NCBI GenBank assembly: GCA_022495995.1
Contig: JAFEMH010003609.1
Coordinates: 124,001 to 188,000 of the forward strand
Source: Adenophora triphylla var. japonica
Lineage: Eukaryota; Streptophyta; Magnoliopsida; Asterales; Campanulaceae
DNA: 64,000 nucleotides
Direction of reading: 5' to 3'
This document shows, in pieces, positions 47,885-58,584 of this stretch (its first letter is position 1; every line of letters starts with the position of its first letter). Under the pieces are notes generated by a model. That model made no database searches, was not told the DNA's origin, and was given only the letters and a program-made list of their open reading frames with translations. Both the position numbers and the translations under genes were made by a program.

Positions 47885-49379
47885 TGTCATGTGACTCACA
47901 CATGTTTTTTAAGGGTAAAATGACATTTAGTTTGGAATTTAGATACACCTTCCCAAATTTTCTACAAAACCCTCTCTTTCTCATCATCATCATCTTCATC
48001 CCTTACTTCTTCTTGCACCACCACCACCACCCACCACCAACAACAACAAAAGTACCACCTATTCAAATTATCACCCACCTCCATCTCAGTAGACTCAAAC
48101 CACCATCTGTAAATCTGAAACCTCATATTCCACTCTATTACGTAGTCGACTCCAGGGGCGGAGCCAGGAATTGCCCCGGGGGGGGGGCAAGATTTCACGG
48201 GGGTTCGGGGGCAGCGCCTCTGAAAAAAAAAATTTCGGGTCGGGCAAGTAAAAAATGGGTCGGATCCATAAAATACAATGTATTTTAGTTAAAAATGTAA
48301 AGAATTAAGAAATGGGAAAAGCCTAACTAATTAATTAAGATTGAAAAAATGTGAGGAAATTAGGAGAAAGAGAACAACAAAACTGTTAAGAAAAAGAAAT
48401 GGATAGAGAGAAAGAGAGAATAGCAAAGATGGAGGACAAATAAAATTAATTGAAAATATAGGTAAGCAGGTGTACTTCTAACACCTGATTGAGCTTAAAC
48501 ACCAAAGCGGCTTTAACTTCACCCCTTCTACCACTAAACCACACCACTCACTGGTGTTAATCTTGAAGTTAATTATATATATACATCTATAAAAAAAAAT
48601 ATGGGGGGGGGCAAAAAAATTTTTTTTCCACTGCATTTCCGCCGCGGGAGGGGGGGGGGGGCGAGTGCCCCCATGCCCCCCTGGCTCCGCCCCTGGTCGA
48701 CTCCCACGCAATGCCACGCTGCAGTTATTAGTTTCCTCCTCTCCGACAATGCCCTCCTTATCACTCTCTATCTATCTATATCCCTCTTTCTTTCTTAGGG
48801 TCATCACCTTCTACCCTTTCTCTAATCTCAATTTTTTTGTCCGCTTGTCTTTACCCAGATTCATCTGCAAAATGGAACCTCAATCAGTCACCATCTCATT
48901 GGCACCAAACGCGAGGTAATGCTAGACGTCTGGTTTTCGCTCCTCCCCTCTTTTCCTCTTTTCCCTTTTTCAACTTTATTAATCCTTAAACCTTTCTCGA
49001 CCCATATCAAACATGGATTTAACATTCAAAGTGAGTTCGATCCCTTGAATTTTTCTCTGTTATTGCTGGGATGGTAATTTTGAATTGGTTTTGGTGGTGG
49101 GCGAAAGTGACGAATGGTAGTGGTGTTAATGGTGTTGGTGATGGTGTTAATGGTGTTGGTGATGGTGTCACTTGTGGTGGTGGTGGGGAGAGGAAGGTAT
49201 GGAGGAAGTATAAGAGAGGTGGGTAGGGGTTTCAAGCGCGATGGTGGTGTAAGAAAAAGGAAGGCAGGAAAAAAGAGGTTGGGAAAGGAAGGGAGTAAGA
49301 GGCTTTTTTTTTTTTTTTTTTTAAGGTATGGAGGTATGAAATATATACCCTCTTAAGAACACATGAAAGACACATGACA
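47885..49379. mobile_element. MULE-like element, possible gene-carrying (Pack-MULE-like)
   Basis: The left end TGTCATGTGACTCACACATG plus TTTTTTAAGGGTA matches the reverse complement of the right end (TACCCTCTTAAGAACACATG plus AAAGACACATGACA) over about 35 bases. No 9-bp duplication is readable. The interior is richer in C and has gene-like stretches: an ATG at about 48871 opens MEPQSVTISLAPNAR followed by GAG|GTAATG, which could be a captured first exon. A hAT MITE is nested at 48153-48695. Direct GGTGATGGTGTTAATGGTGT repeats lie at 49118-49175. Confidence 0.48.
48153..48695. mobile_element. hAT-type MITE
   Basis: The ends CAGGGGCGGAGCCAGG and CCTGGCTCCGCCCCTG are perfect 16-bp inverted repeats, with a perfect 8-bp duplication GTCGACTC (48145-48152, 48696-48703). 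G-runs flank both arms. The insertion looks recent. Confidence 0.94.
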
Positions 49380-49393
49380 GGTTTTTTAACTTA

Positions 49394-49818
49394 GGTGACA
49401 TTTGATTTTTTAAATTGTTAATTGTTGAAATCTAATTTTACGTCTAAATTTGGTAGAATAAAAATAGCGTCTAAATACTGATTTTTGATTACTCAAATTG
49501 TTTGAATATTCATCTGAATTCACATCTGAAGTTAATGTTACGTCATTTAATAAAGTAAAGAGATGAGATGAATGATTATTGATCTAGTGTTTGGGTTGGG
49601 TATTTTTGAAATTACGAGTTTATAGAAGATATATATGAAAAAAAAAATTAATTAAAAGGCAAATAAGTGATAGTTTTACATCTGAAAATTAAGTGAAAAA
49701 TAAGAGGCATTTAGATTCGAATGGAGAAAAAAAAACAAACAATCTGAATTGTATTATGTATGATGCACCCATCCATTTAGATCTGAATAAGAGCTGCAAA
49801 TAAAAAACAAATGAGGCT
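49394..49818. mobile_element. Tourist-like MITE
   Basis: Left GGTGACATTTGATTTTTTAA, right TAAAAAACAAATGAGGCT; TTA on both sides. Distantly related to 41648-42066 (shared GTTGAAATCTAATTT-like word). Confidence 0.7.
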
Positions 49819-49833
49819 TTAATTTATATTAAA

Positions 49834-51471
49834 TCTATAACTATATAAAGGCTGAAGTGCAAAGCACTTCAACACACCCCCATTTTCCCTCTCAAACTAG
49901 AACCTAAACTAAATAAAGGCTAGGTTCATTCCCTCTAATGTCATTACTAAACACACCCCTTATATACTACTCCATTTTTCTAGCATTTCAATTCCTAAAC
50001 GATGTGGGATTAATATCCCATTTGGTTTTCAAATGTTAATATCCCATTTGGTTTTCAAATGCTAAGGCCTCTCAATATATACTACTCCATTTTCTAGCAT
50101 TTCAATTATTAGACGATGTGGGATTAATATCCCTATTTATTGGGATTCAAATGCTAAGACCTCTCAATATATACTACTCAATTTCCTAGCATTTCAATTC
50201 CTATACGATGTGGGATTAATATTCCATTTGATTTTCAAATGCTAAGGTCTCTCAATGTATACTACTCAATTTCCTAGCATTTCAATTATTAGACGATGTG
50301 GGATTAATATCCCTATTGGGATTCAAATGCTAAGACCTCTCAATATATACTACTCAATTTTCTAGCATTTTAATTCCTAGACGATGTGAGATTAATATCC
50401 CATTTGGTTTCAAATGCTAAGGTCTCTCAATGTATACTACTCCATTTTCTAGCATTTCAATTCCTAGACGATATGGGATTAATATCTCATTTGGTTTTCA
50501 AATGCTAAGGTCTCTCAATATATACTACTCCATTTTCTAGCATTTCAATTATTAGACGATGTGAGATTAATATCCCTATTGGGATTCAAATGCTAAGACC
50601 TCTCAATATATACTACTCCATTTTCTAGCATTTCAATTCCTAGACGATATGGGATTAATATCTCTATTGATTTTCAAATGCTAATGCCTCTCAATATATA
50701 CTACTCAATTTCCTAGCACTTCAATTCCTACTTCCTAGACGATGTGAGATTAATATCCCATTACTCCGACTACTCCATTACGCTTCATGTCCGTCAATCC
50801 ATTTAATTAGAGTATGAATACGAGTTACAACTTTGTAAAAAAAATTAAGGAAAAAAGCACCAATTCTACTATGATTTTTGGACATGGGTGTCAACATAGA
50901 CCCATCGCGTTGGACATAGATGATTATGAATGCAAAATACGAGGAAACGGGTCATTTATATGTAAACATATTTATGAAATATAGACGGATATAAGTATTT
51001 GATGTTTTGTATGTGAAAGCTTAATGTTCTTTCCATAGAGCAGTATACATTTCACTTTAGTTTGTCCCAATACAATATGTATAATATGTCTGGTGGAAAT
51101 AATTACTTTCTAATTGTTATTAGTTCTTATAAGATTTTTTAAAATTTAATAATTATATAGTATACTCCATCTGGTTTGAAATATTTGTCACTTTTAAATT
51201 TTCACAAGTTGTAAGAAACATAATTATTATACCAACTTCATGATTAAAATATCAATATTCTCATTATTTATTATTTCTCCTTTCAACAATAAACTAACTA
51301 ATAGAATGAAAAAAGTTTCAATGTCATTATATATTTTTGTTGAATACCTTTTATTTAAAAAATATTTTCTAAATTAACCTTTATACTAATAGTAACTCTT
51401 TTAATTTAGTTTCTGTTACTTGTCTAAATTTTATGATCGTATGTTTAACGTACGGGTGGGTGTTAGACTAG
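49834..51471 (+). mobile_element. Non-autonomous Helitron with internal tandem array (Helitron C)
   Basis: Starts A|TCTATAACTATATAAAGGC. Ends with a hairpin (CGTATG and AACGTACG, about 51439-51454), then CTAG (51468-51471) and T. No coding. A nine-copy tandem array fills its first half. Confidence 0.75.
49963..50765. repeat. Tandem array, unit about 85-115 bp, nine copies
   Basis: The anchor word ACGAT[A/G]TG[A/G]GATTAAT recurs at about 50000, 50114, 50206, 50294, 50379, 50468, 50554, 50644 and 50738. Each unit also has TTCAAATGCTAAG, CTCTCAAT, TATACTACTC and CTAGCATTTCAATT. Two unit types (after the anchor: CATTTGGTTTTCAAATG or CCCTATTGGGATTCAAATG) partly alternate. Confidence 0.92.
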
Positions 51472-51558
51472 TTATAACAAATTGCATGTTGGGTAAGAGG
51501 TTGCAATAAATACACATGAGACTATCCTCATCAGTGACTCCGACCCAATTCAACCTTA

Positions 51559-52083
51559 GACTATCCCCATCAGTGACCCCGATCCAACCCAACCTCAAAT
51601 AAAATATTAATTTCTCTCACTTCCATATACACAACCCCAACCTTATACTATAATTTATACTCCCATCAGTGACCCAACCCAACCCAACCCAACCTTTTAA
51701 GAATAAAATATTTATTTTTTCTTTACTTTAACTTATCTAAAATACTCATCATTTTATTTTTTAAAATAATGTATTAATAATAATATTTTTAAAATTACTC
51801 GTACAATTATTAAAAATAATTACCCATACAATTATAAAAAAAAATATTGATATATTTTTTATTTTATTATTTTATTATTTTATATAATATATATTAATTT
51901 TAAAAATATATTTATACAACACAAAATCAAAACAATTTGGTTTAAAAAAAAAAAAAAAAGAGGTGACCCAACCAGAGCCAACCTCAGGTTGGCCAATTGC
52001 CCGAGGTCACATGTTTTGGTGACTTTCCATGCTTTTTTTTTTTTTGGTGACTCTCACAAGGAGAGTCACCGATGTAGATGGTC
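51559..52083. mobile_element. Tourist-like MITE, inner copy of the same family
   Basis: Left GACTATCCCCATCAGTGAC, right GTCACCGATGTAGATGGTC; TTA at 51556-51558 and 52084-52086. It inserted about 36 bp into a relative of itself, so 51600-51840 and 52086-52320 are near-duplicates. Confidence 0.85.
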
Positions 52084-52527
52084 TTAAATAAATATTAATT
52101 TCTCTCACTTTCATATACACACTCCCAACCTTATATAATTTATACTCCCATCATTGATCCGACCCAACCCAACCCAACCTTTTAAAAATAAAATATTTAT
52201 TTTTTCTTTACTTCAACTTACCTAAAATACTTATCATTTTATTTTTAAAAATAATGTATTAGTAATAATATTTTTAAAATTATCCGTACAATTATTAAAA
52301 ATAATTACCCATACAATTATAAAAAAAATGAATTTTGATATATTTTTTATTTTATATATTAATTTTAAATATATATTTATATAAATACATGCCACCCAAT
52401 TAGTGGGTGACATGTGTCAAAATAAATCAAACAACCTGACCCAACCACAAGTCGACCAGTTGCCTCGGTTGTGCAATTACTTGACTTTCTATTTTTTTTT
52501 TTTTTTCTTTTTTTGGTTTTGTCTTTA

Positions 52528-53261
52528 GAGCATCCGTAGTCATGAAACTTCAAAGCCATCCCTCTCTCCTCCAACTCAGCTCCACGTCATCAGTCATCAA
52601 TAACACAACTCCAAACAATTTTATCAAAAGTCATCAGTTTCTTTCTCCTACTTTTTATTATATCCCACCATATTTTTTCTTTCCTACTCATTTATATTAC
52701 ATTTATTACTACTATATATAATTATTAATTATTGTACTATATAAATAATTAATTATAAATTTTATTATAATTAATTATAAATTTCATTATAATTAATTAT
52801 AAATTTTATTATAATTAATTATTTTATTAATATATTTTATTTTTTAATTATAGAGAGTGATAAAATATTAATAATAGTAGTTTTTTCAATATTCTTGTAT
52901 TTTTATTATTTTTCATATGTTAAAATTATAGAAATATTTAAAATTATTTTATTAATAAATTTTATTTTTTATGTGTCAGCTACTTTTTATTATTTTTGTA
53001 GTCTACATCAACAAATTCCACGCTCCTTGTAATAATGTGGGGTGCACTACATGATTTGAATGGTCATTGAGTGTGGGTGAAAGACAAATGCAAGTGGGAA
53101 AAGTGGAAAGAAAAGCAACTATTTTACATGACTTCTAGTCATACTGTAAACGAAAATTACAAAATGTCATCCATGAATATTTCAAAAGTCATGAATGGGA
53201 ATGTCATGAAGCCATATCAGCCCCCGCCATAAAATTGTGCCATGACTGACTGTGAATGCTC
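52528..53261. mobile_element. Tourist-like MITE, third member of the nest
   Basis: Left GAGCATCCGTAGTCATGAAA, right CATGACTGACTGTGAATGCTC; TTA at 52525-52527 and 53262-53264. Related to 60627-61041 (shared CACGTCATCAGTCATCAA). Inside, ATAATTAATTATAAATTTYA is repeated about four times. Confidence 0.85.
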
Positions 53262-53303
53262 TTAGTGGTGACCCTGCCTCCAGGGTCACCAATGTGCATA
53301 GTA

Positions 53304-53571
53304 TCTATAGTATAAATGAGGAATGTCATATAGTATAAATGAGGAATGTCATGAACAGTTGAATGAATAGTTTTATTGGCCGAAATTTCCATTTTGCCCT
53401 CACTATTTTGTCCCTTTTCCATTTTGCCCTTTTAAAAAAAAAATTAAAAATTAAATTTTGCCCTTAAATTTTTTTTTTTTTTTAAATTAAAAAAAAAAAA
53501 AAACGTGTCCTCAGACACGGGCTTAATTAAAAAAAAAAAATAACGTGTCCTCGAATACGGACTTATTCTAG
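53304..53571 (+). mobile_element. Miniature Helitron, 268 bp
   Basis: Starts A|TCTATAGTATAAATGAGGA, with the word ATAGTATAAATGAGGAATGT repeated at once. Ends with two hairpin-like words (CGTGTCCTCAGACACG and a diverged copy), then CTAG (53568-53571) and T. Confidence 0.65.
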
Positions 53572-53900
53572 TAGTGTGATAACTACAACTAAGTTGCAAC
53601 TATTGACAAAAACACGAAGAATCCCATTGCAATTTACCCTCGTATATGCATGGGTTTAGGTGCTTACCCATTAATCCCTAACATGTGAAGCCCAAGTCCA
53701 ATTGAGGGAAGGTGACAATGCCAGTCCATAACAAATATCTTCGGCCCAGTTAAGATCCTTAATGCTTTCTTTTTCTTTTTGTCATGGACATTTTCTTCTC
53801 CGCCGATACTTTACATAAACTTAGATTTAACCATTACTTTTTTAATAATTTTAATCATTATATTTTAAATACATATTTATTTAAAAAAAAAATTAAAAGT
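53572..53900. other. Intergenic, no feature seen
   Basis: Nothing coding or repetitive recognised. Confidence 0.5.
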
Positions 53901-53901
53901 A

Positions 53902-54147
53902 CTCCCTCTCTGAAATGATCATTTCATTTTTTTTTATTTTAATATGAAGGTACTATAGCAATAAACTCTAGTTAATTAAATTATATTAATGAAAATTCAA
54001 CACTTGTAACTAATACACCAAAACTAATATTATCAGTAACAAATTTTATATATTCATTAGAATAATTAAATTAACAAAAACTTATTGTTTAAAGTATTTT
54101 CGTAGCAAAATAAAAAAATAGAAAGATTATTTGGGACAAAGGGAATT
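53902..54147. mobile_element. Eroded Stowaway MITE
   Basis: Left CTCCCTCTCTGAAATGATC, right GATTATTTGGGACAAAGGGA. The inner AATATGAAGGTACTATAGCA arm places it in the 5112-5348 subfamily. Confidence 0.7.
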
Positions 54148-54344
54148 ATAGTGATTAAAATTGCTAAAAATGATATATATTTTTACTACTTTTGAAAAAA
54201 AAATAGTATATATATCTAAAAATGCAATGATTAAAAAATGTTGAAAATAATAACGATGGTTAAAATCGAAAATTAAGAAAAGAATGATTTTTGAAAATTT
54301 CGGCAGGCCTTATTTGATCGGTGAAGTTAACGGAGTATAAGAAA

Positions 54345-54434
54345 AGGCCCAAACATCAATCGACTAAAGGCCCGGATTACCGTAACCCTAATGGGCTTAG
54401 CTTGCTCTTTTCCGAGCTCTCTCTAAAACCCTAA
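54345..54434 (+). promoter_or_regulatory. RPL15 promoter: site II and telo-box motifs
   Basis: AGGCCCAAA (54345-54353), AAGGCCCGG (54367-54375), an AACCCTAATGGGCTTA composite (54384-54399) and a perfect telo-box AAACCCTAA (54426-54434) lie 80-170 bp before the start codon. Plant ribosomal-protein genes typically pair telo-boxes with site II (TGGGCY) elements for expression in dividing cells. No TATA box is evident. Confidence 0.8.
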
Positions 54435-54511
54435 TTCACAGGCTCATATTATTACTTCCTTCGCAGCTTCTTCCATTCCCTGCAGCCGGAGAGCGCAACA
54501 GCAGCACAGCA

Positions 54512-57098
54512 ATGGGTACGCATTTTTCCGTTTTATTTCAAATTCATATTCGTTTTAATCTTACAATCGCATTCTACATCGTGTTTCATGTAAGATCCGT
54601 TCCTCATTTTGTTGATTTCTAGTAGATATCTGCAAAAAAAATGAAAGTTGAAATAAGATTTTTGATTTCTCTCCATTTTGTTTGATTTTTGTTGGTTTGA
54701 ATTTGTATTGAACCCTAGATTTGCAAATACATGAAGAAATATTTTTGGTTTGGGGATTTTGATAGGCTTAATATAAGAAGTTGATTGATTTTGGGGTTTG
54801 TGATGAACAGGGGCTTACACTTACGTGTCGGAGCTATGGAGGAAGAAGCAGTCGGATGTTATGAGGTTCTTGCAGCGGGTTAGGTGCTGGGAGTATCGTC
54901 AGCTTCCTTCAATTGTTCGTGTTACTCGTCCCACCCGTCCAGATAAGGCTCGCCGTTTAGGATACAAAGCCAAACAGGTACTTATATTGTTTTTTGCCTA
55001 AAATGCGTCCTTTAAGAATTTGAGGGGTAGGGTTTGAATTTGAGGTATAGGGTTCCTTGCTCTTTTTGGGCATAGATGGTTTAATAAATGTTGTGTTTTC
55101 AGTTGTATATAGTATATTCTTTTAAAACTCATTGCTCTTTTTCGATGTTGTTAGTTATACTAAATTTTTTGTGTCGTGGTACTGGTTTTATTGTTAATTA
55201 TTTGATGCTCGTGTAACCATGCTTTGTACGCCTTAATATGAATTAAAGTATTAAGGAGTGTAGTTAAGTTTGATTGATAGTAATAATAGACATTCATTCA
55301 TATCTTATCAAGTAGAGTTTGAGTATACTTGGTGGATAACAACTACTTCCTCCGTCCCATAATAAATGTTTATTTTTCAATCGATGGACAATATTTGATT
55401 GAGAAAATTTAGTAGCCAAAATGTATATATATCCTCACTATACACTTGTAAACGTTTAGTTTTTCAAGTATATTGTGAAAATGAAAAAAATAGTAATAAA
55501 TCATTTAGGTACAAAGTTATTTGAAAACAGACATTGATTTTGGGACAATATTTTCATGAAAATAGACATTCATTTAATTCATTATAGGACGGAGGGAGTA
55601 TATCATCCTCAGCTTCTTACTTCCGGTATGTTTTATTGTTGTATAGAGGTAATTTACATGTGATAAAATGAGGTGTATACCGGCAGCATCATTATTGCTT
55701 TTAATACTAAAAAATTGTTCATTTTTAATTTTGGAAATATGTCTACCCCTCACATAACAGGTACATCATAGCTTTCAATTATCGAATAGATGCTAGTTTC
55801 CCCTACTATTCAAGTTTTTCAAGTTTTTGTTGCTAACATGTTAATTTTCACAGGGTTATGTGGTCTACCGTGTTCGTGTGAGGCGTGGTGGAAGGAAGAG
55901 GCCAGTTCCAAAGGGTATTGTGTACGGAAAGCCCACAAACCAGGGAGTAACTCAGCTCAAATTTCAACGAAGCAAGCGTTCTGTTGCAGAGGAAAGAGCT
56001 GGAAGGAAGTTGGGTGGCCTTAAAGTTCTCAACTCTTACTGGCTTAACGAGGTCTGTAATTTCTTATTTTTCAGCAATAATACATATGCAAGTTCTTGTT
56101 TGTGCATGGACCCTATATAAGCAATGGACACTTAGTGCTATGGCTAATATTGACATGCAATTGTGTGCATGAACATGAAATGAATTCTTGAATGTCTTTC
56201 TGCACATGGAACATAATTGTTAGTATTTTGGTATATTCAGAGCGGGTCACTGACTCTCTCTTTCTGATACTCTGTACTAGTTGGTCTATCACCTGTTTTG
56301 ATCTTTTTCATTACACTAGTACAAGCACTTGAGATTGGTGGATTTTTTATCTCTAACTTGACGATGATTTATTCCACTAGTACAGCAGCCCAGCTGATGC
56401 AGTTCCTTTTTCTTTACAAAATGTGTTTTTGTTGAGATACAAGATCAATATAATATTTACTTAATAGGCTTTGTCGTTTTCCCATTTGAATTTTAGTCCT
56501 TCCCTTATCATAGTAATATGTACTCCCACTGTCCAGCTCAATGTGCACACGAACCCATCTGGTGGATGCCGTTGATAAGTCCCACTTCCAAAAAAGGAAA
56601 GTTTTTACTGGTATTATATTACACCTAACACACTTGTCATAGCACAATTAAATTGTGGACCCTACTTGCAAATCCCACTCACTTATCATACTACATCTTT
56701 CCCACTCACAATACTTCTCAATATTTATACTCTCCTTAAGTAAATGTGCACATTGAGCTGGGATGGAGGGAGTAGATAATTAGTAATAGGTACTTTTTCA
56801 CTTCTTTTTTTTCGTTGAATTGAATTTTAAACTTTAATATTTTGTTTCACAGGACTCAACTTACAAGTATTTTGAGGTAATCTTGGTTGATGCTGCCCAC
56901 ACCACCATCCGTAACGACCCAAGGATCAACTGGATCTGCAACCCTGTCCACAAGCACAGGGAGCTTCGTGGACTTACATCTGCTGGAAAGAAATACAGAG
57001 GTCTTCGTGGCAAGGGGCACCTTAACCATAAGGCACGACCTTCAAGAAGGGCTACCTGGAAGAGGAACAACACACTATCTCTTCGCCGATATCGTTGA
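54512..57098 (+). CDS. RPL15: 60S ribosomal protein L15 (eL15), 4 exons
   Basis: Exons 54512-54515, 54811-54977, 55854-56051 and 56853-57098 join in frame to 204 residues, the usual length for plant eL15. The protein starts [20 protein letters not shown] and ends [11 protein letters not shown]. Inner landmarks are [50 protein letters not shown] and [20 protein letters not shown], all typical of eL15, a basic core protein of the large cytosolic subunit. Exon 1 holds only ATGG; this split of the first codons is common in plant ribosomal-protein genes. All introns are GT-AG. Introns 2 and 3 each contain a Stowaway MITE, and the coding sequence is intact. The promoter has site II and telo-box motifs. 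Confidence 0.98.
55346..55598. mobile_element. Stowaway MITE in RPL15 intron 2
   Basis: Left CTTCCTCCGTCCCATAATAA, right TTCATTATAGGACGGAGGGAG, TA on both sides. Confidence 0.9.
56523..56772. mobile_element. Stowaway MITE in RPL15 intron 3
   Basis: Left CTCCCACTGTCCAGCTCAAT, right ATTGAGCTGGGATGGAGGGAG, TA at 56521-56522 and 56773-56774. It lies about 80 bp before the exon 4 acceptor. Confidence 0.88.
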
Positions 57099-57388
57099 TA
57101 ATCCCATTTTGCTATTTGCTTTTTCCATCATTCTCCTAGTTTCCGTGTCTCTGGTTTTGGACTTATATTTCATCTCTGAGGAGATGTTTTTTATTGATCA
57201 TGTTGAACTTGTTTCCTATCAGGATATTATCATCTTCTTGCTTGTTACTCCAGATATTTTATTGAAGTCATGCCTGATGTGATTAAGTTGATGTTAATTA
57301 GGTTTCATGGAGACTTAGAAATAGACCTGACTAACAAAAATGCTGGATTTTTGTTTTGCCAATAACCTTTAGAAATGCCAAAAGCTTA

Positions 57389-57675
57389 TAGCATCCACAA
57401 TGGAAGCTTTTTCAAAGCTTTTTATTTTTGTGAAAAAGCTATATAGAGCTTTTTATCATTGTGAAAAATCTTGAGGAACTCCTTACTAAGGAGTAGCTCT
57501 TTGTAGAAAGAGCTACTTTTTTGTGGTTTTTAATTAAATTTTATCAATTCCCTAGACAAACAAAAGAGCTCTATCATTGCGAGAAAATATTAGAGATTTT
57601 AATATATTGCTCAAGAATGATGTGTCATATTGAAATTATAAAAAAACTTTCACTTGAGCTTTTATCATTGTGGCA
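57389..57675. mobile_element. Possible Tourist-like MITE downstream of RPL15
   Basis: GCATCCACAATGGAAGCTTT on the left and AGCTTTTATCATTGTGGCAT on the right form an imperfect inverted pair. Inner words AGAGCT and AAAGCT recur in both orientations. The duplication is uncertain. Confidence 0.5.
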
Positions 57676-58036
57676 TATTTATATTGGGACGAAAAATGTG
57701 ATACTTATTTTGAAATTTGAACCCAATGAAGTCGGTTATAATGATCCCGCAACCGTTAGAAAATATGCTGATCCCGAAATCGTTAGAAAATATGCTAAAC
57801 GTGCTCAATTGGGTGAAGAAGGTGGCGCATATAGAAATGCTCAAAAAAATTCTGGAATTGAGAGAACCGGCGGTAAAACCGGGAAGTGGAATTGTGAAAG
57901 AACCGGGTATCGTGGAAATCGTAACCGGTCGTCCCACGGTTCGAACACGGATCCATCATTTTCAAAACCGGAAACCGGCGATTTTGAAATCAGGAATTGG
58001 AATCGTTAACCGTGAAACTGTGATTGTGTAACCACG
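57676..58036. other. Region rich in AACCGG-type words, no gene
   Basis: Words such as GAACCGG and AAACCGG recur here and again at 60170-60300, on the far side of the inserted MITE. The two parts were contiguous before insertion. Such motifs can be subterminal repeats of an old transposon; no element ends were found. Confidence 0.45.
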
Positions 58037-58584
58037 TAAGACCATTTACAATAGTTTCAACTACCCCATTTTTTCAACACCCTTTAAAACACGACACATC
58101 ATCTTCTCTTTCCTCCACCTAATTATTCAACACCTCATTCAACTTTTAATCCCTACAATAGTTTCAACACCCATATTTTTTCAACACCCTTCCAACTCAT
58201 CATCCTATACCCCACCATTTTTATTTTATTTTATATTCTTTAGTTTTATGATTAGTAAAATAATAATTATTATTTTTAATTAAAATAATAATAATTATTA
58301 TTATTAATGATAATAATAATAATAATTATTATTATCATTTATAATTAAAATAATACTTCATACTTATTTTATTTTATATTCTTTATTTTTCAATATAATT
58401 AATTTATATTGAAAAAATAGTGTTTTTTTTTCTGTGTCCAAATCAAATGAAACAAGACTCTATTTGTAGATAAAAAAAAAATTAAGAATTTTGTAGTAAA
58501 TTTTTTTTTTTATATAAGATAATTGCCTTTGAAACATTCGGAGGATTTAAACCAAAAAAAAAAATTTAGTGTCCAATCAGAGAG

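Larger units (their letters stand above)
51520..53303. mobile_element. Tourist-like MITE, outer member of a three-deep nest
   Basis: The left end GACTATCCTCATCAGTGACT is answered by GGGTCACCAATGTGCATAGT. The copy is split by MITEs at 51559-52083 and 52528-53261. The target duplication is eroded on the right, where a small Helitron abuts. Confidence 0.65.

Noticed and set aside
49963..50765. CRISPR-like or centromere-satellite reading of the tandem array
   Set aside because: Units are contiguous without unique spacers, the DNA is plant nuclear, and the array is short and bounded by Helitron ends.
51166..51420. Stowaway-like start (CTCCATCTGGTTTGAAATAT) after TA
   Set aside because: No matching right end within 400 bp.
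57521..58031. Overlapping plus-strand frames of 162 and 104 codons
   Set aside because: They run through a MITE and AACCGG-word repeats; no domain and no start context.
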